Positions 1 through 6,938 of a DNA stretch of 7,274 bases are shown here, in pieces. A model generated the notes under the pieces. That model made no database searches. It saw nothing but the letters and a program-made list of their open reading frames with translations, and was not told where the DNA came from. Within the stretch, counting starts at the first letter, position 1. Each line of letters opens with the position of its first letter. Position numbers and translations under genes: made by a program. The DNA is from Verrucomicrobiota bacterium (GTDB lineage: Bacteria > Verrucomicrobiota > Verrucomicrobiia > Limisphaerales > JAGWYX01), in the NCBI GenBank assembly GCA_018969165.1, contig JAGWYX010000178.1, positions 1 to 7,274 on the forward strand, read 5' to 3'.

Positions 1-2624
1 TCCCCGAAGTGCGCGCCGAAACCCGACGCGCCGTGGTCGTCGAGGTGGACGGCGCGACCGTGGCCTCCGGCGAAGTCGTTTTGAAACCGGTTCGGCATTT
101 GACCATCTACCTCCTGCCCCATTCCCACACCGACATCGGCTACACGCAAATCCAGACGGCGATCCAGCAAAAGCAGGTGCAGAACCTCCTGGACGGGATC
201 GCCGCCGCCCGGCGCACGGCCGATTACCCGGAGGGGGCGCGCTTTGTCTGGAACGTCGAGGTCCTCTGGGCGGCTGACCTCTACCTGCACCGGCTGGATG
301 CGTCGCAACGAGCCGAGTTCTTCGACGCCGTCAAACGCGGCCAGGTCGCCCTCAACGGTATGTACCTCAATGAGCTGACCGGCCTGTGCCGGCCGGAGGA
401 ACTGATCCGCCTGTTCCGCTTTGCGACCCAAATTGAACGGCAAACCGGTGTCCGCATCGACGCGGCGATGATCTCGGACGTGCCCGGCTATACCTGGGGC
501 ACCGTCACCGCCCTGGCGCAGGCCGGCATCAAATACTTCTCCGCCGCCCCCAATTATTTTGATCGTATCGGCAGCATCATGCGCGATTGGGAGAACAAAC
601 CGTTCTGGTGGATCGGCCCCGACGGCCACAGCCGCGTCCTCACCTGGATTCCCTTCTGGGGCTACGCCCTGTCGCACCGCTACGGCCGACTCTCGCCCAG
701 GCTCATCGACGATTTCTTCGCGCACTTGGACCAACACGACTATCCCTACGACCTCGCCTATTTCCGCTGGAGCGGCCACGGGGACAATGCCGTGCCCGAC
801 CCGGCCATCTGCGACTACGTCCGGGACTGGAACACCCAGTACGTCTGGCCGCACTTCATCATCGCCAGCACCAGCCGCGCCTTCCACGAATTCGACCAGC
901 GCTATGGCCGCCAGTTGCCGGTGGTCCGCGGGGACTGGACTCCTTACTGGGAGGACGGCGCCGGCTCCTCGGCCCGGGAAACCGCGCTGAACCGCGCCAA
1001 CGCCGATCGCCTCTCCCAGGCCGAGTCCGTGTTCGCGATGTTCGATCCTCAGTCCTATCCGGCCCCGGCATTCGACGCGGCCTGGAAAGACGTGTTGCTC
1101 TATTCCGAACACACCTGGGGCGCCTGGTGCAGCATCAGCCAACCGGACAATCCGCTCACGCTCGACCAATGGGCCATCAAACGCGGCTACGTCGAGAACG
1201 CCGATCGCCAATCCCGCAAGCTGCTCGCCGACGCGCTCAGCCGCGGATCCAGCCAGACCATCGCCGCCCACTCTCAGGCTGTCGATATTTGGAACACCCT
1301 CTCCTGGCCGCGCACGGACCTGGTCAGTCTCAACCCCGAACTCTCCGGAGCCGGCGACCGCGTCGTGGATGACCACGGCCAACCGGTGCCTTCGCAGCGG
1401 TTGACCTCCGGCCAACTCGCCTTCCTGGCCCGCGACGTCCCGCCTTTCGCGGCCCGCCGCTACACCGTCGCCGCCGGCACACCCTGGGTCGAGACCCGCG
1501 CCACCGCGGACCCTGCGTTTAGCCAGACCCGGCCTACGCCGTTTGGCGGCGCGGTCGATAGCGGCACGGTGCGCGCAGCCGTGGACGCAAAAACCGGCGG
1601 CATCGTCGAACTCACCGCCCGGGGACTTCGCGGTAATTTCGTCGATACTCGTGAAGGCGAGGGCCTCAACGATTACTTGTACCTGCTCGGCGACCAGCTC
1701 CAGGACCTCCAGCACAATGGCCCGGTCAACATCCGCCTCGGCGAACCCGGCCCGCTCGTCGCCTCGCTCATCATTCAGTCCGCCGCGCCCGGCTGCAATC
1801 AGCTCGGGCGCGAAGTCCGCGTGGTGGCGGGTCGCGACTATGTGGAATTAATCGACACCGTGGACAAGCAGCGGCTCGAGGCGACCAACTATTATGCCAA
1901 CGACGGCAAGGAAAGCGTCAACTTCGCCTTCCCCTTCGCCGTGCCCGGCGGCCAGATTCGGCTGGACACCCCCCTGGCCGTCATGCGGCCGGAACTGGAC
2001 CAAATCCCCAGCGCCTGCAAAAACTGGTTTGTGGTAGGGCGCTGGGCCGACGTCTCCAACCGCCAACAAGGCGTCACCTGGGTCACCCTGGACGCGCCCC
2101 TGGTCGAGATCGGCGACCTCACCGCCCGCCTGCTCAACTCGCAGACCAATCCGGAGGTCTGGCGCCAACACGTCGGGCCCACGCAGAAGATCTATTCCTG
2201 GGCCATGAACAATCATTGGGGCACCAATTACCGCGCCTACCAGGAAGGCCGCGTCGTGTTCCGCTTTATCCTGCGTCCGCACCGGCACTCCGACCCGGCC
2301 GAGGCGACCCGCTTCGCCACGGCATTCAGCTTTCCCCTGCTCCCGGTCTGCGCCCGCGGCCCGCAACCCGCGCGCATTCCATTCCTGCGCGTGAGTCCGC
2401 CCGATGTCACCGTTATCACCCTCAAGCCCAGCGATGACGGCCGCGCGCTGATCGTGCGGTTGTTCGGCGCGTCCGGCCACAATCGCTCGGCCCGGCTCGA
2501 TTGGGGCGAGCACCGACCCCGGGCGCTGTTCTTGAGCGACACCAGCGAGCGGCCCTGCCGGCAAATCGGCAACCAGGTCACCGTTCCCGGATACGGCGTG
2601 GTCACCCTGCGCGCCGAGTTTTAA
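1..2624 (+). CDS. Glycoside hydrolase family 38 (alpha-mannosidase-type), 5' end outside the window
   Basis: Family GH38 enzymes are retaining, metal-dependent exo-acting alpha-mannosidases. The reading frame is open to the left edge (first full codon at position 3), so the GTG at 9 is probably internal and residue numbers here count from it. Residues 1-29 look like the end of a preceding beta-rich domain. The catalytic domain opens with LLPHSHTDIGYT (35-46), matching the GH38 metal-binding HxHxD motif (H40, D42). D157 in ISDVPGYTWG sits where the family's nucleophile Asp is expected. H368 in YSEHTWGAW fits the third metal ligand. From about residue 425 to 871 the sequence is beta-rich, with repeated xVxxxDxxxG patterns, as in GH38 C-terminal domains. 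The stop is TAA at 2622-2624. Whether it is secreted cannot be judged because the N-terminus is missing. The next gene downstream is a sugar porter, consistent with glycan use. The family call is strong; the exact substrate (mannoside or another alpha-glycoside) is open. Confidence 0.88.
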   Translation, partial: PEVRAETRRAVVVEVDGATVASGEVVLKPVRHLTIYLLPHSHTDIGYTQIQTAIQQKQVQNLLDGIAAARRTADYPEGARFVWNVEVLWAADLYLHRLDASQRAEFFDAVKRGQVALNGMYLNELTGLCRPEELIRLFRFATQIERQTGVRIDAAMISDVPGYTWGTVTALAQAGIKYFSAAPNYFDRIGSIMRDWENKPFWWIGPDGHSRVLTWIPFWGYALSHRYGRLSPRLIDDFFAHLDQHDYPYDLAYFRWSGHGDNAVPDPAICDYVRDWNTQYVWPHFIIASTSRAFHEFDQRYGRQLPVVRGDWTPYWEDGAGSSARETALNRANADRLSQAESVFAMFDPQSYPAPAFDAAWKDVLLYSEHTWGAWCSISQPDNPLTLDQWAIKRGYVENADRQSRKLLADALSRGSSQTIAAHSQAVDIWNTLSWPRTDLVSLNPELSGAGDRVVDDHGQPVPSQRLTSGQLAFLARDVPPFAARRYTVAAGTPWVETRATADPAFSQTRPTPFGGAVDSGTVRAAVDAKTGGIVELTARGLRGNFVDTREGEGLNDYLYLLGDQLQDLQHNGPVNIRLGEPGPLVASLIIQSAAPGCNQLGREVRVVAGRDYVELIDTVDKQRLEATNYYANDGKESVNFAFPFAVPGGQIRLDTPLAVMRPELDQIPSACKNWFVVGRWADVSNRQQGVTWVTLDAPLVEIGDLTARLLNSQTNPEVWRQHVGPTQKIYSWAMNNHWGTNYRAYQEGRVVFRFILRPHRHSDPAEATRFATAFSFPLLPVCARGPQPARIPFLRVSPPDVTVITLKPSDDGRALIVRLFGASGHNRSARLDWGEHRPRALFLSDTSERPCRQIGNQVTVPGYGVVTLRAEF

Positions 2625-2680
2625 GCTGCTCCCGCGTTGGCAATGACACCGGAACCCCGCATGCGCCACCCGCCCATCAA

Positions 2681-2740
2681 CCCCGCGGTGGAGCGCGGGT
2701 TGTCTCAACCCGCAGGCGCGTCAAACCGCCTGAAGGCGGG
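2681..2740. repeat. Palindromic intergenic repeat with two adjacent hairpins
   Basis: Two short perfect hairpins lie next to each other about 70 nt after the hydrolase stop. The first pairs GCGGGTTG (2695-2702) with CAACCCGC (2706-2713) across a TCT loop. The second pairs CCGCC (2726-2730) with GGCGG (2735-2739) across a TGAA loop. From memory, phrases of this kind (a 'gagcgcgggttgtc' module followed by 'cgcctgaaggcgggacta') recur as dispersed intergenic elements in Pedosphaera-like verrucomicrobial genomes; I could not check this. No T-run follows, so it is a poor intrinsic terminator, though it could protect the 3' end of the hydrolase mRNA. Confidence 0.6.
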
Positions 2741-2828
2741 ACTACCAACGGCCGGCTCGTGCGCTGGTCCCAACGCCTGCGTGATCGCGGATGGTGGCTC
2801 TCGACGAACCTCCAGAACGACCGCCAGG

Positions 2829-2910
2829 TCTTGGACTGCGCCAGTCCCCTGGCGCTTTCGGGCATGGTTGGGCTCGAGGCAAAGCGGCAGAGGACTGCCG
2901 CAGTCCACGA
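2829..2910. repeat. Nested inverted repeat (30-nt arms, each arm itself a hairpin)
   Basis: The left arm 2829-2858 and the reverse complement of the right arm 2881-2910 match at 26 of 30 positions, separated by 22 nt. Each arm also holds its own 7-bp hairpin: GCGCCAG/CTGGCGC (2838-2844 with 2849-2855) and GCGGCAG/CTGCCGC (2884-2890 with 2895-2901). Two of the four differences between the arms fall at the two partners of one base pair in these small stems, so both local hairpins stay perfect. The element lies 73 nt upstream of the transporter start and contains no recognisable gene. It is probably a dispersed, non-coding repeat. Confidence 0.65.
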
Positions 2911-2971
2911 CGCGATCGCGCCGGCTCTCACCCACCCCGGTCCATGGTCCCGCTGCGCCTTCGAGGAATCC

Positions 2972-2976
2972 GGGAG
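2972..2976 (+). promoter_or_regulatory. Ribosome binding site for the sugar porter
   Basis: GGGAG lies 7 nt upstream of the ATG at 2984. It is the main reason for choosing this start over the longer open frame that runs back through the repeats into the hydrolase gene. Confidence 0.6.
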
Positions 2977-2983
2977 ACTGCCC

Positions 2984-4396
2984 ATGACCTCAACGTCCGC
3001 GCCGCAACCCACCCATGTCCTGGCCCTCGTCACCCTCGTCGCCGCCACCGGTGGATTTCTCTTCGGCTACGACACCGCCGTCATCAACGGCGCCAACCAA
3101 TACCTGAAACTGCACTTTGCCCTGGACCCGGTTCAGGAGGGGCTTGCCGGCGCCAGCGCCATCCTGGGTTGCATCCCCGGGGCGATGATGGCCGGCTTCC
3201 TGAGCGACCGCTTCGGCCGTCGCAAAGTGCTCTTCCTGTGCGCCGTGCTCTATGCCGCGTCCGGACTGCTGTCCGCCGTGCCGCGAACGTTCACCGGGTT
3301 CCTGGCCGCACGGTTCCTCAGCGGATTAGGGATCGGCACCTCCTCGATGGTCTGCCCGATCTACATCGCCGAACTGGCCCCTGCCGCCCGGCGCGGCCGG
3401 CTGGGCTCGCTGTTCCAACTCGGCATCGTCATCGGCATCTTCGTCACCCTCTTCATCAACGCCACCATCCAGGGCCTCGGCGACGAAGCCTGGAACGCCG
3501 CCACCGGCTGGCGCTGGATGCTCGGCGCCGAGGTCGCCCCCGCCGGTCTTTTGCTCGCCCTGCTCTTTTTCGCCCCGGAAAGCCCGCGCTGGCTGGTCCA
3601 GGCCGGTGGCCAGACCGAGGCGCGGCGCATCCTCCAAGCCGTCGGCGGGCCGGTGCACGCCGCGAACGAAATCTCCGCCATCCGCGAAGTCCTCGGCCAG
3701 GAGGAAGGCCGATTCGTCGAGCTGTTTCACGCGCGCTTTCGCCGGCCATTGCTCATCGCCGTGGCATTGATGGCCTTCTCCCAGTTCAGCGGCATCAATG
3801 CCATCATGTATTATTCCACCAAGATCTTCGCCTCCGCCGGCGTGGGTGTTAAGGGCTCGTTCGAGTCCTCCGTCATCGTCGGAATCGTGAACCTGGCCTT
3901 CACCTTCGTCGCGATTACCCTGGTGGACCGCGCTGGGCGCCGGCCCTTGCTGCTGGTTGGCCTGGCGGTCCAGGTCGTGGCCTTAAGCGCCATCGGCTGG
4001 ATGTTCGCCGTCGGCGCGAACGGGCTGCCCTTGTTGGTGGCCATTCTCGGCTTCATCGCCGCGTTCGCCATGGCGCTGGGACCAATCTCCTGGGTCCTCT
4101 GCTCGGAAATCTTCCCGACGCGCATCCGCGGCCGGGCCATGTCCGTCGCCACTTTTATCATCTGGAGCACATGCTACCTCGTGGCGCAAACCTTCCCCAT
4201 GCTCAACGACAACCCCGCGATCGGCCCCGCCAAGACCTTCTGGTTCTACGCCGTCTGCAGCCTGGCCGCCTTCGCGTTCGTGCTGGCACTGCTCCCCGAA
4301 ACCAAGGGCCGGCGCCTCGAGGAAATCGAGGCCTCATGGCTGGCGCGACCCAAGGGCGGCAATCCAATTAGAGTCGATTGCCCCCCGCCCTCTTGA
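2984..4396 (+). CDS. MFS sugar porter (hexose/pentose transporter), 470 aa
   Basis: This is an inner-membrane monosaccharide transporter of the sugar porter family (the XylE/GLUT group), normally a proton symporter or facilitator. Its length is typical and about 12 membrane segments can be read. Family marks appear in order: GFLFGYDTAVI in helix 1 (24-34), DRFGRRK in loop 2-3 (75-81), PIYIAELAP (125-133) followed by RRG, GWRWML (175-180), PESPRWL after helix 6 (198-204), QFSGINAIMYYS in helix 7 (267-278), DRAGRR in loop 8-9 (315-320), GPISWVLCSEIFPTRIRG in helix 10 (366-383) and PETKG after helix 12 (438-442). The paired Gln of XylE helix 7 is Ser266-Gln267 here, while the following Asn (N272) is kept. 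The ATG at 2984 is chosen because it has GGGAG upstream and falls directly before helix 1. The open frame back to 2501 crosses the repeats and the hydrolase gene and is not coding. The substrate is not determined; the hydrolase upstream suggests mannose or another hexose. Confidence 0.93.
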   Translation: MTSTSAPQPTHVLALVTLVAATGGFLFGYDTAVINGANQYLKLHFALDPVQEGLAGASAILGCIPGAMMAGFLSDRFGRRKVLFLCAVLYAASGLLSAVPRTFTGFLAARFLSGLGIGTSSMVCPIYIAELAPAARRGRLGSLFQLGIVIGIFVTLFINATIQGLGDEAWNAATGWRWMLGAEVAPAGLLLALLFFAPESPRWLVQAGGQTEARRILQAVGGPVHAANEISAIREVLGQEEGRFVELFHARFRRPLLIAVALMAFSQFSGINAIMYYSTKIFASAGVGVKGSFESSVIVGIVNLAFTFVAITLVDRAGRRPLLLVGLAVQVVALSAIGWMFAVGANGLPLLVAILGFIAAFAMALGPISWVLCSEIFPTRIRGRAMSVATFIIWSTCYLVAQTFPMLNDNPAIGPAKTFWFYAVCSLAAFAFVLALLPETKGRRLEEIEASWLARPKGGNPIRVDCPPPS

Positions 4397-4706
4397 TCGC
4401 CGCCCAGCGCGCCTTGGCCCGCGCTGACCGTCTCGCTCGTTCCGCCGCGCTCACCTGCCGTCGTCCGTTGGACGGTCGCTCCGCCCCTTTGACCTTGCGG
4501 AGCCGGGCCCAACGTGCCCGCGCGGCTGCTGCGATCCGCGCCCGCCCGGCAGCGCTGATTCCGCGTTGTTTACCGGTTCGAGGCCCCGCTTGCGTATCGG
4601 CGCCGCCCAGCAGGTCGCTCAGTCGGGCCTGCAGGCGTTCGAGCCGTTCTTTGAGCGTGATCGCTTGTTTCAGGTCGTGGGATGAAAGGTTAAGCAGGTT
4701 TGTCAT
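4368..4706 (-). CDS. Small Arg/Ala-rich protein with two 22-aa repeats, 112 aa
   Basis: No named family or function can be given. Residues 7-34 (LSSHDLKQAITLKERLERLQ and following) have heptad leucine spacing and likely form a coiled coil. A short linker follows, then two 22-residue repeats, 50-71 (ISAAGRARIAAAARARWARL..) and 85-106 (VSAAERARRSARAKARWAAI..), which I count as identical at 12 of 22 positions with the S-A-A, R-A-R and A-R-W-A cores kept. The protein is very basic, so nucleic-acid binding by a dimer is a reasonable guess. From memory, similar small proteins ('SAAARARIAAAARARWA') are common in Pedosphaera-like Verrucomicrobia. The ATG at 4706 is preferred; an in-frame TTG at 4715 adds three residues, and neither has a clear Shine-Dalgarno sequence. 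Its last 29 nt overlap the end of the sugar porter gene on the opposite strand. Confidence 0.72.
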   Translation of the reverse strand: MTNLLNLSSHDLKQAITLKERLERLQARLSDLLGGADTQAGPRTGKQRGISAAGRARIAAAARARWARLRKVKGAERPSNGRRQVSAAERARRSARAKARWAAIKRAGGNRL

Positions 4707-4739
4707 GTCGGCCAAGCTATCATTAAGCCGAAGCGAAGG

Positions 4740-4949
4740 TCAACGCGATTGGAGGCCATACTCCAGTACGCCGTCACCGTTACGAGCTTTGCTCGCATTT
4801 TCCCGCTGAGCTTCCACGTACGCCCGACACACGCGCATCGCGCCCAACTCATCCATGCCGATGCGGCGGTCGAGGATTTCTTCCTCGCCCGACGCCGTGT
4901 CGCAAGACCACTGTCCGGCCCTTTCCACCAACGGAACGGGAAATGGCCA
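4740..4949 (-). pseudogene. Remnant of a DUF2950-family gene
   Basis: Read on the minus strand, positions 4949-4758 encode a block that I recognise as the central DUF2950 signature: WPFPVPLVERAGQW, then TASGEEEILDRRIGMDELGA, then VCRAYVEAQREN, then NGDGVLEY. DUF2950 proteins are usually secreted or periplasmic, around 300 residues, with unknown function. Here only about 64 residues are recognisable. After VLEY the frame gives five unrelated residues and a stop at 4742-4740, where the family normally continues into a StPGkkDGLYW-like segment. The preceding in-frame sequence (to about 5216) does not resemble the family's N-terminal part and has no signal peptide. The typical aromatic residue after the second W is replaced by Ser-Cys (WSCDTASG, residues 103-110 of the open frame). 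I read this as a fragment truncated at both ends. The family call rests on memory of the consensus, not on a search. Confidence 0.6.
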
Positions 4950-5300
4950 GCAGCCGATAGCCGAGCTACATCCGACCGCCGAATATCCTTTAGCCCGCCA
5001 CCCAGTTCGTCTATCCTCCGTACTGCGGGTCGGAGAATCCTGACCAAGCGCGACGCTGCTAAAGGTCGCTAGAGTCCTTGAATCTTGAAACTTGCTGTCA
5101 TCAGGTCGAGTTTTGACGTTTCTTTCGCTGCCCGCCCTTCCCGCCGCAAGGACTCTATAAGCGAGGCGCGCAGAGAGAACGGGCGATGGAAAAGAACGAT
5201 CGAATAGGCATGACAAAGGTGACTTGAGGTCTGAGGCGCGCCTCGCTAGGTATCGGCCTTGGCGGTGAAAGCCCCAATCACCATTGCGATTTTTCAGTGA
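4950..5300. other. Non-coding stretch upstream of the glycosyltransferase
   Basis: No gene is supported here. Open frames exist on both strands but carry no recognisable domain and shift between unrelated compositions. The stretch contains a TTGACG at 5113-5118 and a TATAAG at 5156-5161, but the 37-nt spacing between them does not make a normal sigma-70 promoter. It also contains the inverted repeat listed separately. Promoter elements for the downstream glycosyltransferase probably lie here but cannot be fixed from the sequence. Confidence 0.5.
5160..5247. repeat. 12-bp perfect inverted repeat with an internal palindrome in one arm
   Basis: AGCGAGGCGCGC (5160-5171) is the exact reverse complement of GCGCGCCTCGCT (5236-5247), with 64 nt between. 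The right arm also overlaps a perfect 12-bp palindrome, GAGGCGCGCCTC (5233-5244). The element starts next to a TATAAG hexamer and ends 53 nt before the glycosyltransferase start. It could be an operator pair, an mRNA leader structure or a remnant of a repeat element. Confidence 0.45.
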
Positions 5301-6899
5301 ATGGCGGAAGGCCCTCGGGCCACTCCGCTCGCCAGCATGCCCGACGACGCCCCCATTCCACCCAGGCTCGCCGCACCCGAAGCGGGTACCGGCACCCCGC
5401 CTCCGCTGGCCGGGTTAGGCTTAATCACGGTCTTCGCACTCCTGAGCTTGGCCATCCACCTGGTGACCCTGGCCATCACGCCCTACGGCATCCACCGGGA
5501 TGAATTGCTTTATCTGGCGATGGGAAAGCATTTGCAGCTTTGGCGCATGGGCTTCCCGCCAGCCATCGCGGTGCTGACGTGGGCGGCCCGGGGCATCTTC
5601 GGCGACACGTTGTTCGCCGTTCGTTTATTCCCGGCGCTCGCTGGGGCACTGCTCACGGCGCTCACCGGCTTGATCGCCCGTGAGTTGGGTGGCGGCCGTG
5701 CAGCCCAGGCGCTGGCCATGTTGGCCGTGTGCCTGGGACCGCTCTTCCTCCATACCGCTGCCCTCTGCCAACCGGTCGTCCTGGACCAACTCTGTTGGAC
5801 ACTGGGATTCCTGGCCTTGATCAGGCTCGGACAACGCCGCAACGGCTCTGGATGGTGGCTCCTGGGGTTAGCCGGTGGGCTGGGGCTGTTGACGAAATTT
5901 AGCATCGGCTTCTTTGCGGTGGGTGTGGGGGTCGCGCTGGTGATCTCGCCTCAGCGCGCGAGCTTGGCGAGCCGATGGCCCTGGTTGGCCCTGCTCACCG
6001 CCGCGGTGATCGGCAGCGCGACCCTCGTTGGCCAGTTCAGGCTCGGGTTTCCCGTCATCCGCGATATGCATGATCTCCAAGCTCAGCAATTGTACCGCGT
6101 AACGGTCGGGGGCTTTCTGCGCGGCCAGGTGGAGATGCTCGGTCCGGCATTTTTGCTGGCAGTGCTGGGATTAATCGGTTTGCTGATGGGCAAATCCATG
6201 CGCCCTTACCGCACGGTGGGCTGGACGTGCTTGGTGACCTTCCTCGTGTTGCTTGGGCTTCACGGCAAGGCCTATTACATCGGTCCCATCTATCCCATGC
6301 TACTGGCGGCGGGGACGGCGACGACTGATTCTCTCGCCCACAATTGGCGTCGGGCGGTGCGATTGAGCCTGACGATCTTGATCTTGAGCTTTGACGCCGT
6401 GGCTATGCCATTCGGATTGCCGATCCTACCGCCGTCGCAGATGGCGAGATTTGCCGGCGGCAGCGGCCTCAAGGATGCCGTGACCTCCAACCGAGGGGTC
6501 GTGCTAGCGTTACCCCAAGATTACGCGGATATGCTCGGGTGGGAGGATCTGACGGGAGCGGTCGCCGAGACATGGCGAAAGCTGCCGCTGGACCAGCAAG
6601 GGCAAGCCGTGCTCCTGGCTCGCAATTATGGTGAGGCCGGAGCGTTGGAGTTCTTCGGGCCACGTATTGGCTTGGTCCAACCCATCGTGGAACTTGACCA
6701 CTCCCTACTCTGGCCGCTCCCCACGGGACGCCTCCACGGTCCAGTCATCGCCGTCGGATACTCGCCCGAAGAATTGCGTTCCTACTTTCGAGTCGTGGAG
6801 TTGGCGCGATATTTTGACCACCCGTGGATGGTCCCGGAGGAACGGAACCTGCCCATCTGTGTGGCCAAGGAACCCCACCCCAGGTCCCCGGGACCCTGA
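5301..6899 (+). CDS. GT39/PMT-like integral membrane glycosyltransferase, 532 aa
   Basis: Proteins of this class (GT39/ArnT/PMT-like, Pfam PMT_2) use a polyprenyl-phosphate-linked sugar as donor and transfer it to a lipid or protein acceptor on the outer face of the inner membrane. A Pro/Ala-rich cytoplasmic tail (1-35) is followed by a first membrane helix at about 36-59. Next comes the first periplasmic loop with HRDELLYLAMGKHL (65-78), whose D67-E68 fits the conserved acidic catalytic motif. RLFPALAGALLTALTGLIAREL (108-129) and TKFSIGFFAVG (198-208) follow the family pattern. About nine to ten further hydrophobic segments run to about 370. GKAYYIGPIYPMLLAAG (322-338) and, in the soluble C-terminal part, NYGEAGALEFFGPRIGL (442-458) are further recurring marks. 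The start is bounded by TGA immediately before the ATG (5298-5300); no good Shine-Dalgarno sequence is seen. An alternative ATG at 5337 would shorten only the tail. Acceptor and donor sugar are unknown. Codon use is less GC-rich than in the hydrolase and porter genes. Confidence 0.85.
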   Translation: MAEGPRATPLASMPDDAPIPPRLAAPEAGTGTPPPLAGLGLITVFALLSLAIHLVTLAITPYGIHRDELLYLAMGKHLQLWRMGFPPAIAVLTWAARGIFGDTLFAVRLFPALAGALLTALTGLIARELGGGRAAQALAMLAVCLGPLFLHTAALCQPVVLDQLCWTLGFLALIRLGQRRNGSGWWLLGLAGGLGLLTKFSIGFFAVGVGVALVISPQRASLASRWPWLALLTAAVIGSATLVGQFRLGFPVIRDMHDLQAQQLYRVTVGGFLRGQVEMLGPAFLLAVLGLIGLLMGKSMRPYRTVGWTCLVTFLVLLGLHGKAYYIGPIYPMLLAAGTATTDSLAHNWRRAVRLSLTILILSFDAVAMPFGLPILPPSQMARFAGGSGLKDAVTSNRGVVLALPQDYADMLGWEDLTGAVAETWRKLPLDQQGQAVLLARNYGEAGALEFFGPRIGLVQPIVELDHSLLWPLPTGRLHGPVIAVGYSPEELRSYFRVVELARYFDHPWMVPEERNLPICVAKEPHPRSPGP

Positions 6900-6938
6900 A
6901 ACTTCAAAGACGGTTGCTGTCGCCGAAGCATCTGCTTG

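Noticed and set aside
1848..2708. 286-residue minus-strand frame opposite the hydrolase.
   Set aside because: Gly/Ala/Asp/Arg-rich shadow frame without a domain; the hydrolase frame on the plus strand is clearly coding.
2501..2983. In-frame extension of the sugar porter frame upstream of the ATG at 2984 (would give 631 aa).
   Set aside because: It overlaps the end of the hydrolase gene and runs through both palindromic repeats; the extra residues resemble no transporter N-terminus. GGGAG and the first helix both fit the ATG at 2984.
2791..3852. 353-residue plus-strand frame overlapping the sugar porter.
   Set aside because: Arg/Pro-rich composition typical of an out-of-frame shadow in GC-rich DNA, while the porter frame carries all family motifs.
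4738..4743. TTGACC on the minus strand as the -35 box of a promoter for the basic protein gene.
   Set aside because: The best -10 at suitable spacing is GATAGC, only 3 of 6 matches and too close to the start codon to be convincing.
5113..5161. TTGACG and TATAAG as a promoter pair for the glycosyltransferase.
   Set aside because: The spacer is 37 nt, far from the usual 16-18.
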